Shown here: one piece after another, positions 18,590-26,181 of the stretch
How positions within the stretch are numbered: the first letter of the stretch is position 1
Layout: the number at the start of each line of letters is the position of its first letter
NCBI GenBank assembly: GCA_947623305.1
Contig: CANQGQ010000011.1
Span: 43,683-107,682, forward strand
Reading direction: 5' to 3'
Source: an uncultured Alistipes sp.
GTDB taxonomy: Bacteria > Bacteroidota > Bacteroidia > Bacteroidales > Rikenellaceae
DNA: 64,000 bases
The notes under the pieces: model-generated
The model's database searches: none
The model's input: only the letters and a program-made list of their open reading frames with translations
Told to the model about the DNA's origin: nothing
Translations under genes and position numbers: made by a program

Positions 18590-19471
18590 TTATTCCTGTT
18601 CGTAGCCGAATTCGCGCAGCTTGCGTTCGTTGTTGCGCCAGTCGTCGCTCACCTTGACCAGCAGTTGCAGGAAAACCTTTTTACCGAGGAACTTTTCGAG
18701 GTCTTCGCGTGCCGCCTGTCCCACCTTTTTGAGCATCGAACCGCCGCGGCCGATCAGAATGCCTTTCTGCGAATCGCGGGCGACATAGATGATCGCCACG
18801 ATGCGGTCGATCGTCGCCTCTTCCTTGTAGCTTTCGATGCCGATTTCGCAGCAGTAGGGGATTTCCTTGTCATAGAACCGGAGAATCTTCTCGCGAATGA
18901 TTTCCGATGCAAAAAAACGCATCGGTTTATCGGTCAGCGTATCGTCCGGATAATACGACGGGCCCTCGGGCAGCAAATCGAGAATCGTGCGGAATACGCC
19001 TTCGACATTGAATCGTTCCTTGGCCGAAACCGGAACGATGCGGGCCGCAGGCAATTCAGCGTGCCATTTTTCGGTCAACCGCTCCAGCGCTTCGGGGGTC
19101 GAGAGGTCGATTTTGTTGATTACGACCACGGTCGGGATGCCGCTTTGCCGAATGTTTTCGAGAACGGTCGCCGAACGGTCGCTCTGCTCCACCGTATCGG
19201 TAACATAGAGGATGATGTCGGCATCGGTCAATGCACCGGCGACGAATTTCATCATCGAAGCCTGTAATTTGTAGGCCGGTTTCAGAATGCCCGGCGTATC
19301 GGAATAGACGATCTGGAAATCCTCGCCCGAAACGATCCCCATGATCCTATGACGCGTGGTCTGAGCCTTGGCCGTGATGATGGAAAGCCGCTCGCCGACG
19401 AGCGCATTCATCAACGTCGATTTCCCGACATTGGGATTGCCGATGATATTTACAAAACCGGATTTGTGCAT
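18590..19471 (-). CDS. era: GTPase Era
   Basis: The protein has 293 residues, with the G-domain motifs GNPNVGKST (P-loop), SDTPG and NKIDL, followed by a C-terminal KH domain containing the diagnostic ILIGRGGSMLKKVG segment. Era binds 16S rRNA near its 3' end and assists small-subunit assembly. The start is supported by a -7 element 25 bases upstream and by the standard N terminus HKSGFVNIIG. It is the first gene of the Era-TPR-MFS unit. Confidence 0.97.
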   Translation of the reverse strand: MHKSGFVNIIGNPNVGKSTLMNALVGERLSIITAKAQTTRHRIMGIVSGEDFQIVYSDTPGILKPAYKLQASMMKFVAGALTDADIILYVTDTVEQSDRSATVLENIRQSGIPTVVVINKIDLSTPEALERLTEKWHAELPAARIVPVSAKERFNVEGVFRTILDLLPEGPSYYPDDTLTDKPMRFFASEIIREKILRFYDKEIPYCCEIGIESYKEEATIDRIVAIIYVARDSQKGILIGRGGSMLKKVGQAAREDLEKFLGKKVFLQLLVKVSDDWRNNERKLREFGYEQE

Positions 19472-19496
19472 ATTTCCTGTCCGAATAGTATTCAGA

Positions 19497-19504
19497 CAAA
19501 GATA
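19497..19504 (-). promoter_or_regulatory. -7 promoter element TATCTTTG of the era operon
   Basis: Perfect TAnnTTTG match on the minus strand, 25 bases before the era start codon. Confidence 0.7.
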
Positions 19505-19638
19505 ACGATAAAATCATGTCCCTGCAAGTGCTACCACATTTTATTCGTTTCGAGATTCCTCGATCGGGAAATGAAACGATTACAACCGCATGGAACAAAA
19601 GGGAAGAGAATGCTTCAAACCGGCAAGGATATAAATAT

Positions 19639-20409
19639 CTATCTTATGGCCCAAACCCGATAATCGAATACACGACGGCCGGATTTACGTTTATAAACGA
19701 TTGTCAGAATTATAGCGACAGCGATCGATGAAAGACGAAAAACATTGGATATCAATCCTCCTGCGGCGACTTCATTGCCGTCCACGATAAATAGCTGCCA
19801 TGACAGATTCATAAAAAAATGCAGACCTATCGGCATCCATAAGTTATAGTCCCATTCAACATATATCCAACTGAAGTATAAGGCTCCTAAAAAAGTTACG
19901 CCAAACGCCATGATAGAAGATATTAAATCATGGCCTTGATAGATATGCCACAGGCCGAACAATAGGGCAGGGGAAAAAGCCGCCCAGAAAAAACCGACCT
20001 TGCCATACCTGAAAAGCTGTCCGAACATGAAACCCCTGAATACTATCTCTTCAAACAAGGCGGCAAGCACACATTTATAAATAATCACCTTGACCGTGAT
20101 TTCAGAATTGAAATTTCCTATTATCGAAAAGCCGACGAACATGGGGAATGTCATCACGAGGGTTGTCCCTATCCCCTTTATACAAGAACCATTAAGACCA
20201 AGCGAACCTACGATTTCTTTCGGCTTGTGGAGCAAAAAAAGCACAACCGTCATCGGTATGCACGCCAAAAATGCTTTAACAATAAACTTGGAAATAGAAT
20301 GGCTTTGCAGATGCAAGGGAGCTACCAGACTTGAAGAATTCCACCACACCCAATACACCAACAAAGAGCCAAGCAATATGAGTAATAACCGATAGGATTT
20401 TGTTTTCAT
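19639..20409 (-). CDS. CPBP family intramembrane glutamic endopeptidase
   Basis: The membrane protein has 256 residues from the chosen start, with six to eight hydrophobic segments. It carries the Abi/CPBP catalytic motifs: EEIVFRG (motif 1, paired glutamates and arginine) and a later FGLWHIYQG with the conserved histidine. Relatives are Rce1-like intramembrane proteases, and some confer bacteriocin self-immunity. The AT-rich, AAA/ATA-rich codon use differs from both neighbours (era and ffh), suggesting transfer. The ATG at 20439 would add ten residues; the ATG at 20409 puts a basic MKTK start before the first helix. It is probably transcribed alone. Confidence 0.83.
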   Translation of the reverse strand: MKTKSYRLLLILLGSLLVYWVWWNSSSLVAPLHLQSHSISKFIVKAFLACIPMTVVLFLLHKPKEIVGSLGLNGSCIKGIGTTLVMTFPMFVGFSIIGNFNSEITVKVIIYKCVLAALFEEIVFRGFMFGQLFRYGKVGFFWAAFSPALLFGLWHIYQGHDLISSIMAFGVTFLGALYFSWIYVEWDYNLWMPIGLHFFMNLSWQLFIVDGNEVAAGGLISNVFRLSSIAVAIILTIVYKRKSGRRVFDYRVWAIR

Positions 20410-20485
20410 AAAAATAAATGAATCCGATTGCAAAATCATATTTTTATCGGCAAACCGTTCCGCCGCGTGTAAAATTGTAGATTTT

Positions 20486-21817
20486 TTATCTCCGCATCAT
20501 GCCGCCGGGCATCTTGGGCATCCGCAAATTGCCGCCCGCAACGGCTTTCATCATCTTGCGCGTATCTTCGAACTGCTTCATCAACCGGTTCACCTCGGCG
20601 ATCGTGCGGCCGCTGCCTTTGGCGATCCGTTCGCGACGCTTGGCATTGATGATCTCCGGATGTTCGCGCTCGGCGGGCGTCATCGACGAAATGATCGCCT
20701 CCGTCGGTTTGAACGCATCGTCCGGAATATCGACGTTTTTCAACATCTTACCCATGCCCGGAAGCATCGACGCCAAATCTTTCAGATTGCCCATCTTCTT
20801 GACTTGTTGGATTTGCGCCAGAAAATCGTTGAAATTGAACTGATTTTTTACCAACTTCTTTTTTAATCTCCGGGCCTCTTCTTCATCGAACTGCTCCTGC
20901 GCACGTTCCACTAACGAAACGACATCGCCCATCCCCAAGATACGATCGGCCATGCGTTCCGGATGGAAAACCTGCAAGGCATCCATCTTTTCGCCGCTCG
21001 ATATGAATTTCAACGGTTTATCGACGACCGAACGGATGGAAATCGCCGCACCGCCGCGCGTATCGCCATCCAGTTTCGTCAGAACCACACCATCGAAATC
21101 CAGCCGGTCATTGAACTCTTTCGCCGTATTGACGGCATCCTGGCCGGTCATCGCATCGACAACGAACAACGTTTCCGAGGGTTTGACCGCCGTTTTGATC
21201 GCCGCAATCTCCTGCATCATCGCTTCATCGACCGCCAAACGACCGGCCGTATCGACGATCACCACGTTGTAGGATTTCTGACGAGCGTATTTAATGGCAT
21301 TTTCCGCAATTTCGACCGGATTCCGGTTATCCGCTTCGGTGTAGACCTCCACACCGATTTGAGCGCCGAGCACCTGCAGCTGGTCGATGGCGGCCGGACG
21401 ATAGACGTCGCCTGCAACGAGCAGCACCTGGCGGCCCTTCTTGCTCTTGATGAACGACGCCAATTTACCCGAAAAAGTCGTTTTACCGGAACCTTGCAAA
21501 CCGGCGATCAACACCACTGCCGGCGTACCGTTCAGCGCAATGTCGGTCGCCGTGCCGCCCATCAGTTCGGCCAGCGAATCACGTACGATTTTGGTCATCA
21601 TCTGCCCGGGCTTGACAGCCGTCAGCACATGTTGCCCCAAGGCTTTCTGTTTTACCTCGTCCGTAAACGACTTGGCTACCTTGTAGTTGACATCGGCGTC
21701 GATCAACGCACGGCGAATCTCTTTCAGCGTCTCAGCGACATTGATTTCGGTAATGCGGCCCTCGCCCTTGAGAATTTTGAACGATCGTTCGAGTTTATCG
21801 GTTAAATTTTCAAACAT
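20486..21817 (-). CDS. ffh: Signal recognition particle protein Ffh
   Basis: The product, 443 residues, has the N-domain start MFENLTDKLERSFKILKGEG, the GTPase motifs GLQGSGKTT, DTAGR and TKLDGD, and a methionine-rich M domain with the terminal MPGGMMRR. Ffh binds 4.5S RNA and signal sequences and delivers ribosomes to FtsY at the membrane. The frame is open 72 bases further upstream, but the -7 element at 21838-21845 lies in that extension and the N-domain begins at this ATG, so 21817 is chosen. Confidence 0.97.
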   Translation of the reverse strand: MFENLTDKLERSFKILKGEGRITEINVAETLKEIRRALIDADVNYKVAKSFTDEVKQKALGQHVLTAVKPGQMMTKIVRDSLAELMGGTATDIALNGTPAVVLIAGLQGSGKTTFSGKLASFIKSKKGRQVLLVAGDVYRPAAIDQLQVLGAQIGVEVYTEADNRNPVEIAENAIKYARQKSYNVVIVDTAGRLAVDEAMMQEIAAIKTAVKPSETLFVVDAMTGQDAVNTAKEFNDRLDFDGVVLTKLDGDTRGGAAISIRSVVDKPLKFISSGEKMDALQVFHPERMADRILGMGDVVSLVERAQEQFDEEEARRLKKKLVKNQFNFNDFLAQIQQVKKMGNLKDLASMLPGMGKMLKNVDIPDDAFKPTEAIISSMTPAEREHPEIINAKRRERIAKGSGRTIAEVNRLMKQFEDTRKMMKAVAGGNLRMPKMPGGMMRR

Positions 21818-21837
21818 GGTTTGATTCGTATTTCCGG

Positions 21838-21845
21838 CAAAGATA
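21838..21845 (-). promoter_or_regulatory. -7 promoter element TATCTTTG of ffh
   Basis: Perfect match on the minus strand, preceded by AAAAATTCG as in several other promoters of this window, and 20 bases before the ffh start. Confidence 0.7.
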
Positions 21846-21857
21846 CGAATTTTTACA

Positions 21858-21899
21858 AAACAACCGGTTAAACCTATGTACAAGTTCAACCGGTTGTTT
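21858..21899 (-). terminator. Rho-independent terminator of the bacterioferritin gene
   Basis: Perfect 12-base arms AAACAACCGGTT (21858-21869) and AACCGGTTGTTT (21888-21899) around an 18-base loop. It lies downstream of the bacterioferritin gene and directly upstream of the ffh promoter, so it insulates ffh. Confidence 0.78.
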
Positions 21900-21971
21900 G
21901 AATGAGCGGTGATTCAGATGCCGCCGAGTATGTATAACCGCCAAGCGATTCCGGTTATGGTTTCTCGGCAA

Positions 21972-22550
21972 TTATTCTTCTTCCTCTTTTTCCTTACGGG
22001 TTTTCTGCAAATCTTTCGCGGCGTGTTTGCTACCAGCGACGGATTGCAGTGCCAGATAATTCTCGCCGTAGTCGCGCAGATTCTGTAATTCAGTGCGGAA
22101 CGTATCCAGGTGATTCTCCTCTTCGACGATGATGTCCTGAAACATCTTGTGCGTTACGGCATCTTTGTATTCCGCAGCGATGCGCGATGCTTCGTTATAA
22201 AAGTCGATGGTCGACTGTTCGAGCTGCATGGCGAACTGCAACATTTCCGCCGTGTCGGACATTTGACGGGACTGAAAGGCCGGATTCATGTTCACGTCGC
22301 CCTCCAAGAAGAAAATCCGGTCGGAAAAGGCTTCGGTATGCCGCATCTCGGCGATGGCGACTTCGCGCATGATGCGCGAAAGATGCCGGTAACGGGCATC
22401 CTCGAACCGAGCGTGGAAGTACATGTATTGGAGCGTGGTGGCAATTTCGCGACCGATGGCGTCATTGAGCAGGTCGATGCTGATTCGGTAACGGTTTTTG
22501 TCCGATGCCGGCGTCTCCGTTTTTGCGGGGCTTTGTACAGTGGTTTCCAT
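21972..22550 (-). CDS. Bacterioferritin-type ferritin-like protein
   Basis: The protein has 192 residues from the ATG at 22550. The four-helix core shows diiron ligands in the right order: the Glu of GREIATTLQY, Glu and His of AEMRHTEAF, Glu of QLEQSTIDFY, and Glu and His of EEENHLDTF. The Met in EMRH is at the position that binds heme in bacterioferritin, so heme binding is possible. Canonical bacterioferritins have about 158 residues; this one has extra N- and C-terminal segments and ends in a charged KEEEEE-type tail. Role inferred: iron storage and ferroxidase detoxification in the cytoplasm. A hairpin with a T-run sits just ahead of the start. Confidence 0.85.
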   Translation of the reverse strand: METTVQSPAKTETPASDKNRYRISIDLLNDAIGREIATTLQYMYFHARFEDARYRHLSRIMREVAIAEMRHTEAFSDRIFFLEGDVNMNPAFQSRQMSDTAEMLQFAMQLEQSTIDFYNEASRIAAEYKDAVTHKMFQDIIVEEENHLDTFRTELQNLRDYGENYLALQSVAGSKHAAKDLQKTRKEKEEEE

Positions 22551-22560
22551 AATCGAAAAA

Positions 22561-22587
22561 GGTTTTGCAACCCTAATTTGCAAAACC
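22561..22587 (-). terminator. Hairpin with T-run just upstream of the bacterioferritin start
   Basis: Perfect 10-base arms GGTTTTGCAA (22561-22570) and TTGCAAAACC (22578-22587), followed on the minus strand by TTTTT. It can end the thioesterase transcript. It is only 10 bases from the bacterioferritin ATG, so it could also act as an attenuator or operator for that gene. Confidence 0.65.
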
Positions 22588-22625
22588 TGTTCCGAAAAAT
22601 CATGCGGGCGGTGGCGCAGTCGGTC

Positions 22626-23354
22626 CTATTTCCACGCCATGCAGGCGCGTACGGCAACCGTACCGTCGTCCGTGTTGATTTCGAAGAGCGCTTCTTTGTC
22701 GCGCTGTTCGCATCCGATGGACAGTGTCTGACCGTAACGGCTTTCGTGCAGGAAATGGACGTCCAACCGTACCGGTTCCGGCGAAGTCAAACGTTCCAGA
22801 GGCAACAGATCGCACATCATTTCGATGTATCGCATCGTATTGACATGGCGGTTGAAGTCGATGTCGCTGTAAACGATGCGATGTTCCGCACGGAGTATCG
22901 GCATAACCGTACGGATTTTGTGCGGCTTGTCGGTCGGCGACGGACAATCGACGATCGCATCGGCATGTGCATCGCCCACGTGCGAAAGGTCGACAGCCGT
23001 GCGGTTTTTCAGATCGAGCATGGCCCATTGGGTAACGGCGCGGCCGAATTCGAGGCCGGCGGTATCGCATAAAGTGAAATTACGGGTCGACAAAACACGT
23101 CCGTATTCGTTGATCCACGTCGCAACGGTGTAGTCGGTGTATTGTTGCGGGCGACGGTCGATCTCCATCGCCATGCGGGAAAGAATCCACGAATGATTGT
23201 CGGCATGGAGGATGTCGACTCCGAATCCTTTATTGTGTGCATCTACGCCTGCTGCGTTGAGTATGGAGGTACCCAGCGAGGCAAGCGTCGCACGAAGTGT
23301 GAAATCGACGTTTTGCGGTTCTACGCGGTAGTTATAGAGCGATTTTTCTGCCAT
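22626..23354 (-). CDS. Acyl-ACP thioesterase
   Basis: The 242-residue protein matches the double hot-dog acyl-ACP thioesterase family. The first domain includes the helix segment GVDAHNKGFGVD and the strand SWILSRMAMEI; the second begins around the IVYSDIDFNRHVNTMRYIEM phrase, where Asp, Asn and His of DxNxHVN are the usual catalytic residues. It releases free fatty acids from acyl carrier protein in the cytoplasm. It has its own -7 element 23 bases upstream and is followed by a hairpin before the bacterioferritin gene. Confidence 0.9.
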   Translation of the reverse strand: MAEKSLYNYRVEPQNVDFTLRATLASLGTSILNAAGVDAHNKGFGVDILHADNHSWILSRMAMEIDRRPQQYTDYTVATWINEYGRVLSTRNFTLCDTAGLEFGRAVTQWAMLDLKNRTAVDLSHVGDAHADAIVDCPSPTDKPHKIRTVMPILRAEHRIVYSDIDFNRHVNTMRYIEMMCDLLPLERLTSPEPVRLDVHFLHESRYGQTLSIGCEQRDKEALFEINTDDGTVAVRACMAWK

Positions 23355-23377
23355 TTCCGTTAATCATTACACTCTTA

Positions 23378-23385
23378 CAAAGATA
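23378..23385 (-). promoter_or_regulatory. -7 promoter element TATCTTTG of the thioesterase gene
   Basis: Perfect match on the minus strand, 23 bases before the ATG at 23354. Confidence 0.68.
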
Positions 23386-23533
23386 CAAAGAATTTCGGAG
23401 AAAGACGGGTTTCGGGGCGGAAATAAGGATGTAAAAACCTTTCGTCTGACCGCTGAAAACGCTTCTGCACTTCACGGATGCGAAAACATAGTATCTTAAA
23501 TTCTTCGTTTCGCTTCATTTCTCATAGCTTCAA

Positions 23534-23567
23534 ATATCTCTATATCAACTAATTTTAATAGAGATAT
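23534..23567. repeat. 10-base inverted repeat at the start of the integrase remnant
   Basis: ATATCTCTAT (23534-23543) and ATAGAGATAT (23558-23567) are perfect inverted arms with a 14-base spacer. The second arm overlaps the ATG of the integrase fragment. It could be an old regulatory or recombinase-binding site. The rest of the gap 23386-23533 shows nothing recognisable. Confidence 0.5.
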
Positions 23568-23868
23568 GGATCAAGCGGCTGTGAAAATTACGTTCTACCT
23601 CAAAAGGGACGAGATGGATGCCAAAGGTTACAGCCTCATCATGGGTCGCTTGGTGGTTGGCCAGTCGGAAAGCGTGTTCAGTGCGAAGATGCTTGTGCCA
23701 CCCTCTTTGTGGTCATCGGGTCGTGCCAAAGGTAAAACCACCAAGACTGTCGCTGCGGGGATCATTACCGCCGATCCGTCCGGTGTGCTCCCCTTGATCG
23801 TGAGTGCGAATATCAAAGCGATTCTTAAAAACGGCATTCTACACGAAGACCGCGTTTTCTGTTCTTAA
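23566..23868 (+). pseudogene. Tyrosine integrase N-terminal remnant
   Basis: The 100-residue frame starts with VKITFYLKRDEMDAKGYS, then SVFSAKMLVPPSLWSSGRA, which is the arm-type DNA-binding domain at the N terminus of Bacteroidetes tyrosine integrases (normally about 400 residues). After about residue 60 (near base 23745) the similarity stops and the frame runs into unrelated sequence. The core-binding and catalytic domains are absent. It is a truncated relic, not an active recombinase. It marks the left edge of the fructan locus; a different integrase relic marks the right edge. Between it and the fructokinase (23869-24069) no gene is visible. Confidence 0.72.
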
Positions 23869-24069
23869 ACACGAGGATCGAAAATCGGTACCTCTTTTGA
23901 TTGAAGCATCCTGCAAAATGTCTCGTATGTTCCGTTAATATCAAAAAAATTCCATGTATATCAATAGATTACACGGAATTGATTTTAATAAAAAATATCA
24001 TTCGAGACCGGAAGCAACACACCGGTGGGATATTGCCGTTCGTTATTGGCCGAATGCAGTGTCGCCGGC

Positions 24070-24948
24070 CTATCGCGTGTACTCCACGGGAAGAACCGGC
24101 ATGGCGCCGTTCTGTGTACAGACGTATGCCGAAACCTCTACCGCCGTGCGATGCGCCTCTGCAATCGGTTTGCCCTTGATGATGGACGAGATGAAGGCCG
24201 CTGTAAACGAATCCCCGGCACCTACCGTGTCGGCAACCTGCACGACCGGCGTTTCGCGGAACGAAAAATTCCCCGGCGTAAAGACATAACTGCCGTTGAT
24301 GCCGCACGTCAGAATCAACATCTTCAAATTGTATTTACCCAACAATAACCAGCATTTGTCTTGCAGGTCGATTCCCGGATAACCGAAAAGCCGGCTGACG
24401 GTAACCAACTCTTCGTCGTTTATCTTCAGGATGTTGCAACGTTTCATCGAGGCATCGAGAATCTCCGTATTGAAGAATCCCTGCCGCAGATTCACGTCGA
24501 AGACGACCAGCGTGTCGTCATCCTGCGGCATGGCGTCGAGGAACCGCCCGATAGTCATGCGCGACACGTCCGAACGCTGTGCCAACGACCCGAAACAAAC
24601 CGCCTGCGTATGTGCGGCCAACTGCTCTAATTGTTGCGTGTACGGGATATTGTCCCAAGCCACATGCTCCTTGATTTCGTATTGCGGAATCCCCGCCTGG
24701 TCGATCTCTACCTGCACCGTGCCGGTCGGATAAGGGATCCGCTCGATCAGACGGTTCAATCCCTTTTCGTCGAGATTGGCAAGCAGTTCATCCCCCAAGC
24801 TGTCCTCGCCCACGGCACTCACCACGCAGCTCTCCAGACCGAACTGCGATACGTGGTAGGCGAAATTCGCCGGAGCGCCGCCCAATTTTTTCCCTTCGGG
24901 AAGTACATCCCAGAGTGCTTCACCGATTCCTACTATGGTTCCTTTCAT
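24070..24948 (-). CDS. PfkB-family fructokinase
   Basis: This 292-residue kinase has the N-terminal GEALWDVLPEGKKLGGAPANFAYH-like sugar-binding region (residues 7-30) and the second PfkB signature DTVGAGDSFTAAF, with the catalytic Asp in GAGD. Length and N-terminal pattern fit bacterial fructokinases, which phosphorylate incoming fructose with ATP in the cytoplasm. It is the last gene of a GH32-MFS-kinase operon, 12 bases after the MFS gene. In B. thetaiotaomicron the equivalent gene is BT1757. Fructose as substrate is inferred from family and context. Confidence 0.9.
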   Translation of the reverse strand: MKGTIVGIGEALWDVLPEGKKLGGAPANFAYHVSQFGLESCVVSAVGEDSLGDELLANLDEKGLNRLIERIPYPTGTVQVEIDQAGIPQYEIKEHVAWDNIPYTQQLEQLAAHTQAVCFGSLAQRSDVSRMTIGRFLDAMPQDDDTLVVFDVNLRQGFFNTEILDASMKRCNILKINDEELVTVSRLFGYPGIDLQDKCWLLLGKYNLKMLILTCGINGSYVFTPGNFSFRETPVVQVADTVGAGDSFTAAFISSIIKGKPIAEAHRTAVEVSAYVCTQNGAMPVLPVEYTR

Positions 24949-24960
24949 GGTTTTCGAGTT

Positions 24961-26148
24961 TTAGTTGCGGTTGATTTTCGTCAGATAGAAAAGCAGATAG
25001 ATCACGCCGGCCGTCATCACGCCGACAGCCCCGTACTGCCCGCCCAATGCGTCGCTTGCGATGCCCATGGCCAACGGGAAGACCGTACCGCCGAAAAGGC
25101 CCATAATCATCAGACCCGAAACCTCGTTTTTCTTTTCGGGCAGGGTATTGAGCGCCTGTGCGAAGATGATGGGGAAGATGTTGGAGTTGCCCAGTCCGAT
25201 CAAGGCGATACCGGTATAGAGCACTGCCTGCGAATGACCCGCAAAGAGCAAAATCATGGCGGCTAACATCATGACGACGCTGATGCCGAAGAACGCGCGG
25301 GCCGAAACCTTGCGGAGGATGATGGCGCCGAGCAAACTCCCTGCCGTGCGGCAGATGAAATAGATACTCGTGGCGAATCCGGCTGCCTCGAGCGCCATGT
25401 CCTGGCGTTCAATCAGCAATTTCGGGGCGGTCGCATTAGTTCCGACGTCGATACCGACGTGGCAGATGATACCGAGGAAACAGAGCAAAATAAATGGATG
25501 TCCGAGCAGCCGCAAGCAGGCTCCGAATCCCGATGCCTTGTCGGGTTGTTCCTCCTCGATATGGGTCATGCCGAGCGCCGCAATCGAAAGAAGGCAAATC
25601 ACGGCATAAACGGGGAAGAGCATACGCCAACCCAAATTGCCCGTGGGCAGCATCGTCGTGGCGCCCCATGCGGCGATGACGGGTGCAAGGAACGAGGCGA
25701 TAGCCTTGACGAATTGTCCGAAAGTAAGTGTCGAGGCCAGCTGCGAGGGAGCGATCAGATTGCTGACCAGCGGATTGAGCGAGGTCTGCATCAGGGCATT
25801 GCCGATGCCGAGCAACGAGAAGGCGATGAGCATCACGGCAAACCCCTCGCCGAACATCGGTACGATGAGCGACACCAAAGTTACGCCCAGCGAGAGCAAT
25901 ACGGTGTTCTTGCGCCCGATGCGGTTCATCAACAGGCCGGTCGGCACGGAGAAAATCAGGAACCAGAAAAATACCAGCGAAGGGAAAAGGTTGGCCTGCG
26001 CATCGGTCAGTCCCAAATCTTTTTGTACATAGTTGGATGCCGTGCCGACGAGATCGACGAATCCCATGGCGAAAAAGCACAGCATCACGGGAATCATCTG
26101 CGCCAGAACCGAATGTTTCGGCGGGAAGATTGAAGTTTCGGTTTTCAT
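24961..26148 (-). CDS. FucP-like MFS sugar importer, probably fructose
   Basis: The 395-residue protein has about twelve membrane helices. Its N-terminal third (FFAMGFVDLVGTASNYVQKDLGL, then GLLMNRIGRKNTVLLSLG) matches the fucose/glucose/galactose:H+ symporter branch of the MFS. It would carry fructose or short fructans across the inner membrane. The operon position, between a periplasmic GH32 and a fructokinase, is the same as BT1758 in the B. thetaiotaomicron fructan locus. Gaps to neighbours are 33 bases upstream and 12 downstream, consistent with one transcript. Confidence 0.85.
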   Translation of the reverse strand: MKTETSIFPPKHSVLAQMIPVMLCFFAMGFVDLVGTASNYVQKDLGLTDAQANLFPSLVFFWFLIFSVPTGLLMNRIGRKNTVLLSLGVTLVSLIVPMFGEGFAVMLIAFSLLGIGNALMQTSLNPLVSNLIAPSQLASTLTFGQFVKAIASFLAPVIAAWGATTMLPTGNLGWRMLFPVYAVICLLSIAALGMTHIEEEQPDKASGFGACLRLLGHPFILLCFLGIICHVGIDVGTNATAPKLLIERQDMALEAAGFATSIYFICRTAGSLLGAIILRKVSARAFFGISVVMMLAAMILLFAGHSQAVLYTGIALIGLGNSNIFPIIFAQALNTLPEKKNEVSGLMIMGLFGGTVFPLAMGIASDALGGQYGAVGVMTAGVIYLLFYLTKINRN

Positions 26149-26181
26149 GATCTATTTCTGTTATTTACGTTGGTTGTCGTA

